Shown piece by piece: positions 25,611 to 34,366 of a stretch of DNA of 64,000 nucleotides. The stretch comes from Roseimicrobium sp. ORNL1 (lineage in GTDB: Bacteria; Verrucomicrobiota; Verrucomicrobiia; Verrucomicrobiales; Verrucomicrobiaceae): positions 1,178,001 through 1,242,000 of the forward strand of contig NZ_CP049143.1 of the NCBI RefSeq assembly GCF_011044495.1, read 5' to 3'. A program made the position numbers and the translations under genes. The notes under the pieces are model-generated. The model was not told where the DNA came from and searched no databases. It was given only the letters and a program-made list of their open reading frames with translations. Each line of letters opens with the position of its first letter. The stretch's first letter is position 1.

Positions 25611-26807
25611 CTACTCAAGCGCCGCCTTCAGCACCGTGGGATTGATTTTCTTCCCGGCATCAAATGGAAAGCCACCGTGCTGCACCATCAAAATGACGAC
25701 TCTCTCACGCACCGGGTCCACCCACATCTGGGTGGCATAGGCACCGCCGTGGCCGTAGCTGCCGACGCTCAGCGCATCTTCGCCACCTTCCTTCGTGGTG
25801 ATTTTCAGGCCGAAGCCATAATCCGCAAGCTGGTCCTTCGTCTTCGCTTCACCGGACTGCACGGTGGTCATCTGCTTCACGGCGTCGGCGCTCAGGATCT
25901 TCTTGCCGTTGAGCGTGCCCTTGTTCAGCAGCATGCGGCAGAATTTGGAGACATCCATCGCGGTGGAAAAGTAGCCGCCCGCCGGCATGCACTGGCGTTT
26001 GGTACTGGTCAGCGGGTAGGTGAGTTGCGTGACCGTGGTTTCTTCCAGGCCATCCTTGCTGGCATTCGGCTTGTACGACTTGGCCAGCCGCTCCACCTGA
26101 TCTTCATCCGGCCAGAAGGTGGTGTCCTTCATGCCCAGCGGCTCGATCAGGCGCTCGTTCATGAAGTCCTCGAACTTCTTGCCAGTCACGATCTCGATGA
26201 TCTCGGCGGCGGTATTGATGCCGGCATTGCTGTACTGGTAGGCGGCGCCGGGTTCCGTCTGCAGCGGAGTCACCGCATAGCTGATGGTGCGCTGACGCAG
26301 GGGGTAGATGTCCAGTACCGGCTGCTCGATGGAGGACTTGAAGGGCATGCCGCTGGTGTGACAGAGAATCTGGCGCACGGTGATGGGCTGCGAGGGTTTC
26401 TTGAGCTCGAAGCGCCCGTCATCACCTTTCACGGCAAGCATCTGCCCTGCGAATTCGGGAAGGTACTTCTCCACCGGGTCATCCAGCTTCACCTTGCCTT
26501 CGTCCACCAGGATCATCAGCCCGGCGGCCGTCATGGCCTTCGACATCGAGGCAATCCAGAAAACGTCGTCCGTCTGCATCGTCTTCTTCTTGCCGATGTC
26601 CGACCAGCCCACGGCTTCGAGGCTCAGTACCTTGTCCTTGCTGGCCACGAGGGTGACAGCACCCGCCAGGGTGTTCTGGCTCACGAAGGGTTGCAACGCC
26701 GCGGCGATGCGTCCCGGCTTGTAGTCCGCATGGAGGACGGAATTGGGGACGAGGAAAGATAGCAATACCGCAGCGGCGGCGAGAGAGCGGCAGGGAAAAG
26801 GCTTCAT
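25611..26807 (-). CDS. Secreted serine hydrolase, class C beta-lactamase family
   Basis: A 398-residue protein with signal peptide (residues 1-27, ending VLHA). The penicillin-binding/beta-lactamase fold shows the active-site SMSK (S87, K90), the YSN motif (Y192-N194) and, in place of the KTG triad, HGGA near residue 345. The HGG form is usual for esterases and D-amino-acid peptidases of this family rather than for true antibiotic resistance enzymes. It may hydrolyse esters or peptidoglycan peptides in the periplasm. It lies 33 bases downstream of queG on the same strand and could share its transcript. Confidence 0.88.
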   Translation of the reverse strand: MKPFPCRSLAAAAVLLSFLVPNSVLHADYKPGRIAAALQPFVSQNTLAGAVTLVASKDKVLSLEAVGWSDIGKKKTMQTDDVFWIASMSKAMTAAGLMILVDEGKVKLDDPVEKYLPEFAGQMLAVKGDDGRFELKKPSQPITVRQILCHTSGMPFKSSIEQPVLDIYPLRQRTISYAVTPLQTEPGAAYQYSNAGINTAAEIIEIVTGKKFEDFMNERLIEPLGMKDTTFWPDEDQVERLAKSYKPNASKDGLEETTVTQLTYPLTSTKRQCMPAGGYFSTAMDVSKFCRMLLNKGTLNGKKILSADAVKQMTTVQSGEAKTKDQLADYGFGLKITTKEGGEDALSVGSYGHGGAYATQMWVDPVRERVVILMVQHGGFPFDAGKKINPTVLKAALE

Positions 26808-26840
26808 GACGGGAAAGGAAGATGGCGGAGAGCCCTTCCT

Positions 26841-27890
26841 TTACGTCGCAGACGGTGAAAATCCATCGCCGACTCGTGCCTCGATCTCGGCAATCGCCCA
26901 CTGCGCATGTTCGGAAATGAGCGGCTGCTCGTCCGCCGCCGCAGTCCGCAGGGCAGGCAAGTCTTCTTGCGTGCCGATATTGCCCAATACCACACACACA
27001 TTCCGCAGGAAGGCGGGGCGCTTGATGCGCTTGATGGGGGACTTGCTGAAGAGCGCGCGGAACTGATCATCCGTGAGCGCCAGCATGTCGCGCAACTTCA
27101 TGGAGAACACCGCCTCACGTGCTGCAAACGTGGCCTCACGCGACACCTGGGCGAAGCGATTCCACGGGCACGCGTCCAGGCAATCGTCGCAGCCATAAAG
27201 GTGATTCCCAATGGCCTTCCGAAACTCGAGCGGGATGCTGCCCTTGCTCTCGATGGTGAGGTAGGAGATGCACCGCCGCGCATCCATGCGGCGAGGTCCT
27301 GTGATGGCATTCGTGGGGCAGGCGTCGATGCAGCGTGTGCATTTCCCACACATGTCCCGTGCTGGTGTATCAGGATCTATCTCCAGAGTCGTGAGGATGT
27401 CCGCGAGGAAGAACCACGTGCCCAGTGCACGATGGATCTGCATGGTGCTCTTCCCGTTCCATCCGAGCCCGCTTTCGCTGGCGAAGTCACGCTCCAGTAC
27501 CGGCCCCGTATCCACATAGTAGCGCTGCGTGCCGCCTCGCGAGATGAGGAAGGCATCGACCTCGCGCAGCTTCTTCTCGATCATGTCGTGGTAGTCGTCA
27601 TTCCACGCATACCGTGCGATGCGCCCTTCCAGCTCTCCGGATTGCTCGGCACCCTGGAAGTAGTTCATGGCAAACATCACCACCGACTGCGCCCCGGGCA
27701 GCACCACGCGCGGATCGCTGCGCCGATCCAGGTTGCGCGCCATCCATGCCATGTCGCCATACTTGCCCTCGGCCACCCACTGCTCATACAGATGTCGATG
27801 CGCGGCGGGTAACGCAGGCGCGATGCGGCAGTCACTGAAGCCGAGTGTGGCGGCCAGTGCTTGCAGTTCGGCCTTGAGCGTAGACTTCAT
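26841..27890 (-). CDS. queG: Epoxyqueuosine reductase
   Basis: A 349-residue enzyme for the last step of queuosine synthesis in tRNA: cobalamin-dependent reduction of epoxyqueuosine. Seen: catalytic region YYVDTGPVLERDFAS (residues 124-138), two [4Fe-4S] binding blocks, CGKCTRCIDACP (C181, C184, C187, C191) and CDDCLDACPWN (C234, C237, C241), and a C-terminal HEAT-like segment. The ATG at 27890 is preferred over the in-frame codon at 27929. It follows a coupled operon on the same strand with a 54-base gap and may be its distal gene; dus, another tRNA-modification gene, is elsewhere in the window. Confidence 0.95.
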   Translation of the reverse strand: MKSTLKAELQALAATLGFSDCRIAPALPAAHRHLYEQWVAEGKYGDMAWMARNLDRRSDPRVVLPGAQSVVMFAMNYFQGAEQSGELEGRIARYAWNDDYHDMIEKKLREVDAFLISRGGTQRYYVDTGPVLERDFASESGLGWNGKSTMQIHRALGTWFFLADILTTLEIDPDTPARDMCGKCTRCIDACPTNAITGPRRMDARRCISYLTIESKGSIPLEFRKAIGNHLYGCDDCLDACPWNRFAQVSREATFAAREAVFSMKLRDMLALTDDQFRALFSKSPIKRIKRPAFLRNVCVVLGNIGTQEDLPALRTAAADEQPLISEHAQWAIAEIEARVGDGFSPSAT

Positions 27891-27944
27891 CGGAACTGCC
27901 TCCACGCCGGTGCATGGAGGAACTACCATGTGCAGGATGCTATC

Positions 27945-28166
27945 TTACCCTCCAAAGAGGACGCTTTTGAAGAAAAACCAGGCTCCGCTCCAGAATCCAT
28001 TCGCTCTTGTGTGAAGCACCGTTGCCACAATCAAACAGGAAACGAAAAACAGCCCTACCATCCAGGGAAAGTGATAGACCAGAAGACAGAGGGGTACGAG
28101 ACACAGAAGCGTGAGCAACCAGACGACAATCTGGGGCCCAATCAGCTTGTTCGTTTTGCTCTTCAT
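27945..28166 (-). CDS. Small membrane protein (73 residues)
   Basis: A short basic N-terminus (MKSKTNK) is followed by two hydrophobic segments, about residues 10-30 and 34-52, and an amphipathic end with FWSGAWFFFKSVLFGG. The start overlaps the stop of the preceding SDR-shikimate kinase gene in an ATGA (28163-28166), which argues strongly that it is a real, translationally coupled gene. No family was recognised. It might anchor or accompany the cell-wall amidase two genes upstream, but that is only suggested by the operon. Confidence 0.7.
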   Translation of the reverse strand: MKSKTNKLIGPQIVVWLLTLLCLVPLCLLVYHFPWMVGLFFVSCLIVATVLHTRANGFWSGAWFFFKSVLFGG

Positions 28167-29629
28167 GAGTGAGGATGTGTGCGAGGAGCGGGGGATGCCT
28201 TGCTGAAGTGCACCCTCGCCGTCTCTGCCACGCCATAAGCTACATCCTGCGGCGAGAAGTCATCGGTATTTATTTTCATGTCGCTGGCCTGCTCGTAGAG
28301 CGGGCTGCGTCCCTCATGCAGTTTGCGCAGGGTGCCGGCAGGATCGGGATTCTTCAGCAAGGGGCGGTCATGGCTATGAGCCGTGCGGCGGTGCAGCGTG
28401 TTCGGATCCGCATTGAGCCAGACGACAAAGCCAAGCTGCTTCAGCAGGGGAAGATTCTCGGGTCGAGTCACGATGCCGCCGCCCGTGGCGATCACCATCC
28501 CATCCCGGCCCACGAGCGAGCGCAGGGCCGCCGTTTCACGCACGCGGAATCCTTCTTCTCCCTCAGCTGCGAAGATCTCGGGAATGGTTTGCCCGGCAGC
28601 ATCCGTGATGAGATGGTCGGTGTCTGCGAAGCCAAAGCCCAGGCTGTGTGCCACCATGCGGCCCACGGTTGATTTCCCTGAGCCCATGAGGCCGACGAGA
28701 ATGACATTGCACCCACACGCTGCTTCACCAGCAGGCTGGGGAGATCCGTTCACTGCCAGCTGAGCCATGATGGAGCGCACCAGCTCGGGATCTTCCGCGA
28801 TGGCTTGCTCGTAGGAAGGAAAGGTGAGCGTGAATCCCGTGCTGCGCAGCTTCGCATTCGACACCTGCTTGTGTGTCCAGGCGCGCTTGCGCTGATTGTT
28901 CGGCTCGGTAACGGGCGGCATCAGTTTCTGGAAGCGCCACGAGAGCGCGGTGAAACACTCGCGCTGCGTCACTGGGGTATCATCCGTCACATTGTAGATG
29001 CCCGCAGGGGCACTGGTCGCGAGGTGCACCAGCGCACGCGCCGCATCTTCACGGTGGATCTGGTTGAGGTAGCGACCGTTGCCTTCATTTCCCTCAATGG
29101 TGGCTGTGCCCTCAAGGTAGCTCTTCAGCACAAAGGATCGTGCTGGTCCGTAGATGCCCGCCAGCCGTGCCACCGTGCCGCCACCGGCGAGCACGAGATC
29201 CTCGGTCGCACGCAGGATCTGGCTGGTCTCGCGATCCGGTGTGGCATCGCTTTCCTCCGTGACCACCGAGCCATCCGTCTGCGGATACACACTCGTGCTG
29301 CTGGTGAAAAGGATCTTCGCCTCTGGAAAGGAAGTGCCGAGATTGCTGCAGCCCCCCAGATGCACCTGCCGGTACGTCTCCGCGCCTCCACGGCTGGAGG
29401 AGGCACAGTGGATGACCCACGCAGGGCTCACCTCCAGCTTTTCAGCGAGGGCCTGCACCTCCGAGGCCTGGCTCACGTCACAGGCATGTACGGGATAGGC
29501 TTTCGCTGAGGCAAGCTTCTGTGCGGACTCCTGCGAGTGCGTCACACCCACCACGGCGTGCCCCGCTTCGTGCAGCAGGTCGGCGACGCGCTCACCAATG
29601 TAACCACAACCGATGACGAGATAACTCAT
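28163..29629 (-). CDS. Fusion of SDR-type epimerase/dehydratase and shikimate kinase
   Basis: A 488-residue two-domain cytoplasmic protein. Residues 1-285 are a Rossmann-fold extended SDR (GCGYIGE at 7-13; FTSSTSVYPQ; ARLAGIYGPAR), closest in layout to YeeZ-type NAD(P)-binding proteins; the usual YxxxK pair is not evident. Residues 305-475 are a complete shikimate kinase: Walker A GLMGSGKST (313-321), DTD (336-338), FRVRE (361-365), GGG (383-385), RPLL (422-425). The second half should phosphorylate shikimate in aromatic amino acid synthesis. Its start overlaps the amidase stop (ATGA, 29626-29629) and its stop overlaps the next start, so three genes are coupled. Confidence 0.9.
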   Translation of the reverse strand: MSYLVIGCGYIGERVADLLHEAGHAVVGVTHSQESAQKLASAKAYPVHACDVSQASEVQALAEKLEVSPAWVIHCASSSRGGAETYRQVHLGGCSNLGTSFPEAKILFTSSTSVYPQTDGSVVTEESDATPDRETSQILRATEDLVLAGGGTVARLAGIYGPARSFVLKSYLEGTATIEGNEGNGRYLNQIHREDAARALVHLATSAPAGIYNVTDDTPVTQRECFTALSWRFQKLMPPVTEPNNQRKRAWTHKQVSNAKLRSTGFTLTFPSYEQAIAEDPELVRSIMAQLAVNGSPQPAGEAACGCNVILVGLMGSGKSTVGRMVAHSLGFGFADTDHLITDAAGQTIPEIFAAEGEEGFRVRETAALRSLVGRDGMVIATGGGIVTRPENLPLLKQLGFVVWLNADPNTLHRRTAHSHDRPLLKNPDPAGTLRKLHEGRSPLYEQASDMKINTDDFSPQDVAYGVAETARVHFSKASPAPRTHPHS

Positions 29630-31095
29630 GGAGTTTCCTTGGTGCGCACGGAACTGTAGTATTCCTCCAGGCCGCGTACTACGCCGCGGGTGTAATCTTC
29701 CAGAGGGCTGGAGACGAGCCTTCCGTCCATCAGCGTGCGCCCAACGTACTGCCCGAGCAGCAGGCGCTTGTACGTCTCCTCGTGGTTCATCACATAAGGC
29801 TCAAAGTAGAGCACCGGGCACTGGTAGAGGCGGTTCGCCAGCAGGTTGCGCGCATAGACGTAGGGGCTGCCGGAAACGCGACGCGCAGAGCTCTTGTTAT
29901 AAACATACGCGGGCAGGCCGGTAGATTGCGCCATGGCGTCCGCCACGGTGTCCGCCATGGGGATTTCCACCTCATGCACGCGGCTGAAGAGGCGCTGCAG
30001 CATCTCGAAGCGGATGTCCTCATGCCGAAGTTCCGCCGGGCTGTAGCAGCCATTCACCAGCAGGTGCAGGTGATTCTGCGGCACGAAGGCGGGCTTTGCC
30101 GGATCGCCCCAGGCCTCGGCATTGAGATGGAGGCAGAGCACCAGATCGGGTTTGAGTTCCTGATTCACCCGGCGTCCGCGCGCGCGAATCTCGCTCACCC
30201 GGTAGAAGAGCTTCTCCGCCTGCCACTGCACGGAAATGATGCGGCGCTCGTCGTAGCGGTTGGCATAGGATTCCGGCGGATTGGGGACGCCCGCATCCTG
30301 CAGCACCTGGCGTGCGACCGGGCGGAGGTCGTCCGGCTTTTGAGTGGTTACCGGAGCCTCAGCCTCGCGAACGAAGGTCACCATGGCGCCCAGAGCTTCC
30401 AGCCGCGGCTTGAGCTGCCTCGCCACCTGCAGGACCAGGCTTCCCTCCCTCACGGCCTCATGGGGATTGCTGGGGTTCATGCTGAGCCAGCGCTCCTCCA
30501 TCTCGGCGTAGTTTCCGCCGATGTGGCCCGGGTCCAGTGCAATGTGCAAGCCCTTGAGCGGCGGGTCACCCTTCTGCAGTGGGGGGAGCTCCCGTGGGGT
30601 GCGCCAGTAGCGCACGGGCTTGTTGCGCAGGGCATCCACATTGAGGAACGGCACGGTCACCGGCGGGGCGCCGGGCGAGGTTTCCACGATGAGCGATTCC
30701 CCCTCCACCCGCCAGGGTGGGAGCTGGGTCGAATCATCCGCATACACGGAGGTCATCGCCTGCTGAAACTCCGTCCGCGTCAGGACGCTGGCCAGGGCCT
30801 TCAGCGCGTTCCAGTCGGGCTTGTCCGCCAGGGGGCTGAGCTGCGGCTTGTCCGGCGGCACTGCCAGCAGTGGGGGAGTATCCTCCTGAGCCATGGCCGG
30901 TGACACGGAACCCGGCGCAGCAGGAGAGGGCGGCGGGGCAGGGACAGGGACTGGGACCGGAGCTGGGCTGGGCGCAGGAGCGGCAGAGGACGGCGCAGGT
31001 GCCGGTGTCTCAGGCGTCTGCGCGGGCATGGTTCTCCCCCACAGCGCGATTACCGCCACGCCGATTGCCGGTTTGAATCGTCTCCAGAATGACAT
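29626..31095 (-). CDS. N-acetylmuramoyl-L-alanine amidase-like cell-wall hydrolase
   Basis: A 489-residue exported protein: signal or anchor segment (MSFWRRFKPAIGVAVIALWG), then about 50 residues of Pro/Ala repeats, then a region of unknown fold, and from about residue 185 a zinc amidase (Amidase_3) domain: HIALDPGHIGG with the first His ligand, the Glu in VREGSLVLQVARQL, and LVLCLHLNAEA with the second His. Insertions around PYDE-rich loops make it longer than usual. It should cut the amide bond between MurNAc and the stem peptide. The ATG at 31095 is used because it begins the hydrophobic segment. Divergent from ymdB across a 53-base gap. Confidence 0.8.
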   Translation of the reverse strand: MSFWRRFKPAIGVAVIALWGRTMPAQTPETPAPAPSSAAPAPSPAPVPVPVPAPPPSPAAPGSVSPAMAQEDTPPLLAVPPDKPQLSPLADKPDWNALKALASVLTRTEFQQAMTSVYADDSTQLPPWRVEGESLIVETSPGAPPVTVPFLNVDALRNKPVRYWRTPRELPPLQKGDPPLKGLHIALDPGHIGGNYAEMEERWLSMNPSNPHEAVREGSLVLQVARQLKPRLEALGAMVTFVREAEAPVTTQKPDDLRPVARQVLQDAGVPNPPESYANRYDERRIISVQWQAEKLFYRVSEIRARGRRVNQELKPDLVLCLHLNAEAWGDPAKPAFVPQNHLHLLVNGCYSPAELRHEDIRFEMLQRLFSRVHEVEIPMADTVADAMAQSTGLPAYVYNKSSARRVSGSPYVYARNLLANRLYQCPVLYFEPYVMNHEETYKRLLLGQYVGRTLMDGRLVSSPLEDYTRGVVRGLEEYYSSVRTKETP

Positions 31096-31148
31096 GACCC
31101 TCAGCCTAAACTTGATTCGCGGGCAATTCATCTGCAAATACCACCGTC

Positions 31149-31973
31149 ATGACCGGAGCCCCAGACGACAACACCATCCGCATTCTTTTCCTCGGTGATG
31201 TCATGGGCGATCCCGGACGCCGCGCGGTGGGAGATCTGCTGCCGAAACTCAAGGAGGAATTCTCCGTGGACTTCGCGATTGTGAACGGCGAGAACATCGC
31301 CGGTGGCCGTGGTCTCACGCCGAAGCTCGCCATTGGGCTCATGCGCGCCGGCGCTGCCGTGGTGACCACGGGCGACCACGTGTGGGACCAGAAGGAAATC
31401 ATCCCCTGGTTCGACGAGGAGCCGCGCCTGCTCCGCCCCATCAACTACCCCGAGGGCACGCCCGGCAGTGGCAGCGTGGTGCTGGAGACCAAGAAGGGCA
31501 AAGTCGGTGTGATGAATGTGCAGGGCCGCACCTTCATGAAGATGCTGCTGGAGAATCCCTTCACCGTCATGCAGGCCGAGGTGGAGAAGTTGCGGGAGGA
31601 GACCAAGGTCATCTTCGTGGACATGCACAGTGAGACCACCAGCGAGAAGGTGTCCATGGGTTGGTTCTTGGATGGCAAAGTCTCCGCCGTGGTCGGCACG
31701 CACACCCACGTGCAGACCGCCGACGAGCGCATCCTTCCCGAAGGCACCGCCTTCCTCTGTGATGCCGGCATGTGCGGCCCCCTTAATTCCTGCATCGGCA
31801 TGGAAGTGGATGCGGCGATCGCGCGCTTCACGACGCTGATGCCCAGCCGCCATCATGTGGCCAGAGGTCCGGTGAAAGTTTGCGGTGTGCTGGTGGATGT
31901 AGATGCCGCCACGGGCAAGGCGACTGCGATTGAGCGTGTGCAGCGGATCTGGGAAGAGCCGGGGGGCTCGTGA
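31149..31973 (+). CDS. YmdB-family metallophosphoesterase
   Basis: A 274-residue cytoplasmic phosphodiesterase of the YmdB/TIGR00282 type. The dinuclear metal site is visible: LFLGDVMGDPGRRA (D17), VNGENIAGG (E48, N49), TTGDHVWDQ, VDMHSETTSEK and VVGTHTHVQTADE. Bacillus YmdB cleaves 2',3'-cyclic nucleotides and influences biofilm genes; in many genomes the gene sits near rny, which is not present here. Length matches the family. The start is close to the divergent amidase gene, so the two share a very short promoter region. Confidence 0.92.
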   Translation: MTGAPDDNTIRILFLGDVMGDPGRRAVGDLLPKLKEEFSVDFAIVNGENIAGGRGLTPKLAIGLMRAGAAVVTTGDHVWDQKEIIPWFDEEPRLLRPINYPEGTPGSGSVVLETKKGKVGVMNVQGRTFMKMLLENPFTVMQAEVEKLREETKVIFVDMHSETTSEKVSMGWFLDGKVSAVVGTHTHVQTADERILPEGTAFLCDAGMCGPLNSCIGMEVDAAIARFTTLMPSRHHVARGPVKVCGVLVDVDAATGKATAIERVQRIWEEPGGS

Positions 31974-32044
31974 GCGAAGCCCGGCTTGAGAAAGTGCGTT
32001 GGTTATCCCTGATTTGAAATTCAACGGGAACTTCAGAGGAAACG

Positions 32045-33013
32045 ATGCTTGTTGAACTTGAATACACAGGGTGGGATCGAGTCACGAGACCCTTCAAGGT
32101 GAAGATCCTCGCTTCGGCACTGGACCATCTTATCGCCGACGCACGCGAGGCATATCGGGTCTATGAACTGATGTCCATCAGAAGGCCCGGTGACGTTTGG
32201 AAGTATTTGTGGGTGGAAGTCATCGAAGGGCCAGACAGGGTACAATACAAAGACCTCGTTCCCTTGGTCGACTTTGACAGGCGCTTCATGTGGGCGATGG
32301 ACGACACCGAGCCTGAAGATGCCTGCTGGCTGGAGGCCCGGGAAGGTGCTGAGTTTTTCAACGAAATGTGGAGGTTGTATGCGCAAGTTCAGGCGGCGCA
32401 AGCCGAGGTGCGTGCCAGCGCCGATCCGCTGATTGCCATCCAGATGGAGTCGATCAAGATAGGACGACATCCACTGGACTCTAAGGCTGAGACTACAGTG
32501 CTCCGCACGCGTCCCGAGTACGTTACTCCTACATTACCCAAGCGTAGCGATGCGTATTACCAGAAGTTGAAGGAGATGCTCTCGCGGACGGACGTGCGTT
32601 CCGTAGTGACACGCGGTAGCGACTACGACTATCAGACACATCGCATGCTCTGTACCGAGCAACGTCGCAGGGCAAAGGAGCTGAACTGCGCGCCTTATGA
32701 AGCATTTCCCATCGACATTTGGTTTCACAGCTTCGATCCGTCTGTGGGTTGGGGGGCAAGCTTCGTCCGCCACTTTGAAGGCATGGGCTATGGGGATCTG
32801 TGGCTGGAACTGGATGTCGACGATGACGGATTTGTGAAGTTCCTCGTGGAGGAGGAGCAGCACCACCACAAGTTCATCCTTATGGTCAACAAGGGTGAGG
32901 ACTTGGAGGAATACACTTGCACTGCTGGCGATGGTTGGGTGCTCTTCGAAGATCAGACGGAAGAAAGACAGTTCAGAAAATGGGGTGAGGAGATGATTCG
33001 CAGGCAAGGCTAG
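32045..33013 (+). CDS. Orphan hypothetical protein
   Basis: A 322-residue soluble protein with no signal peptide or membrane segment and no family I recognise. It has a good ribosome binding site (AGAGGA, 5 bases before the ATG). Acidic residues and aromatic residues are frequent; notable parts are EEQQHHHKFILMVNKGEDLEEY near the C-terminus and PIDIWFHSFDPSVGWGASF. Base composition is visibly lower in GC and codon choice less biased than in neighbouring genes, with rare codons such as ATA and AGG, suggesting recent acquisition. The flanks contain no mobile-element remains. It might belong to a toxin-immunity or defence repertoire, but nothing in it proves that. Confidence 0.7.
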   Translation: MLVELEYTGWDRVTRPFKVKILASALDHLIADAREAYRVYELMSIRRPGDVWKYLWVEVIEGPDRVQYKDLVPLVDFDRRFMWAMDDTEPEDACWLEAREGAEFFNEMWRLYAQVQAAQAEVRASADPLIAIQMESIKIGRHPLDSKAETTVLRTRPEYVTPTLPKRSDAYYQKLKEMLSRTDVRSVVTRGSDYDYQTHRMLCTEQRRRAKELNCAPYEAFPIDIWFHSFDPSVGWGASFVRHFEGMGYGDLWLELDVDDDGFVKFLVEEEQHHHKFILMVNKGEDLEEYTCTAGDGWVLFEDQTEERQFRKWGEEMIRRQG

Positions 33014-33019
33014 GCTCTG

Positions 33020-34327
33020 CTACCTCCGTTTCAGCTCCGCGCACACCATCTCTTTCTCGTTCCTGGCGAACACACACCCATTCGCAAAAGCCGGCGGGGA
33101 CCAGCAGAGCTTGCGTCCTGAAAACGTGTACACGGGCTCCAGCAGTTTCGTTCGGCTCACCTCCTCATAGCCCTGTGGAGTGAGCTTTGCGCGGATGAGA
33201 TTTCCTTGGTCGGTGTAGAGCAGCACGCTTCCATTGCCGTTGCTGGTCCCTTGTGGAAAGAAGTGAATCGCGGTGCCGGTGGCCTTCGAGGTGAGTCCAT
33301 CTTTGGTCCAGAGCTTGGCGCCGGTCTGCGCATCCAGGCATACCAACTCACCCTTGGTGGTGGCGGAATAGACATGCCCTTCAGTGAGCATCGCGGTAGA
33401 AGTGTTGCTGAGCACGCGATGCGAAACTGCCTTGGTATCCGGCCAGAGGATAGAGGAGCCGGGCTTGTTTTGATCCAGCTTCAACATCAAACCTCCAATC
33501 AACAACAGATCTCCCTGTGTCACCGGCGTGGAGACCGTGTTGTCCGAGCTGGTGAGCAGTCGCTGCCGCCAGAGTGCTTCACCATTATTTGGATCCAGAG
33601 CGCTCACCGATTGCTGCGTCCACACGATGAGCTGCCGTTTTCCGGCGGCTTCGAGGATAGTAGGCGAGCTGTTGGCGGAGGCTTCGTCCAGCGCGTGCCA
33701 GATTTCCTTTCCGCTGTTCTTGTCCAATGCGATCACACCCGCATCTGGCTTGCCGCCGATCACCAGGATGATTTTTTCTCCATCCATAAGCGGCGAGGCA
33801 TTCGTGGAGAACCCACCCATGCCATAGTCTTTGGCGAGATCCTTCTGCCAGAGCGTCGCGCCCGTTTTCGCATCCAGACAATACAATCCTCCCATGGCAC
33901 CCAGCATCCACACCTTGCCGTCCTGGACGATGGGAGTCACGGACGGTCCATTCTCCTGACCCGGAGTGAAGCCCCAGTCGGGATACGGCGCTTCATGCGC
34001 ATGCGTCCACAACACCTTGCCGCTGGATTCCTCGATGCACTGGAGCCGCTCAGTAGCCTTGGGTTTCTGCAGCACCACATCGGTCACGTACACGTGGCCA
34101 TCTGCGATCACTGGGCTGGACCACGAGGGGCCCACCGGAACGCGCCAGCGTATCTTCAGTCCTTCGGAGGGAAAGGCCTCCATGATGTCCTGTTCATGCC
34201 ACGCATTGTCCCGTGTTGGACCGCGCCATTGCGGCCAGTCCTCTGCGAATGCCTGTGCGCATAGAAAACCCACACTGACGCAGAGGATGCCCGGCAGTGC
34301 GATGGTTCTGTTCAGAGCAAAGCGCAT
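33020..34327 (-). CDS. Secreted PQQ-binding-like beta-propeller protein
   Basis: A 435-residue propeller with signal peptide (to AQAFA) and mature start EDWPQWRGPTRDN, the same opening motif as the protein at 4325. Blades include ESSGKVLWTH, DAKTGATLWQK, DKNSGKEIWH, DPNNGEALWR and DAQTGAKLWTK. Start: ATG at 34327 preferred to a GTG one codon upstream. It converges on the orphan gene with only six bases between stops. It is followed upstream by a secreted esterase gene (39-base gap), so the two could be one transcription unit for extracellular substrate breakdown. No enzymatic function can be assigned from motifs. Confidence 0.87.
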   Translation of the reverse strand: MRFALNRTIALPGILCVSVGFLCAQAFAEDWPQWRGPTRDNAWHEQDIMEAFPSEGLKIRWRVPVGPSWSSPVIADGHVYVTDVVLQKPKATERLQCIEESSGKVLWTHAHEAPYPDWGFTPGQENGPSVTPIVQDGKVWMLGAMGGLYCLDAKTGATLWQKDLAKDYGMGGFSTNASPLMDGEKIILVIGGKPDAGVIALDKNSGKEIWHALDEASANSSPTILEAAGKRQLIVWTQQSVSALDPNNGEALWRQRLLTSSDNTVSTPVTQGDLLLIGGLMLKLDQNKPGSSILWPDTKAVSHRVLSNTSTAMLTEGHVYSATTKGELVCLDAQTGAKLWTKDGLTSKATGTAIHFFPQGTSNGNGSVLLYTDQGNLIRAKLTPQGYEEVSRTKLLEPVYTFSGRKLCWSPPAFANGCVFARNEKEMVCAELKRR

Positions 34328-34366
34328 CACGCGAATACGGAGCAGACTCGCGAGGTGGTGATCACG

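Noticed and set aside
25611-26807. Antibiotic-resistance beta-lactamase
   Set aside because: The third motif is HGG rather than KTG, which fits an esterase or peptidase of the same fold; linkage to the blaI pair is remote.
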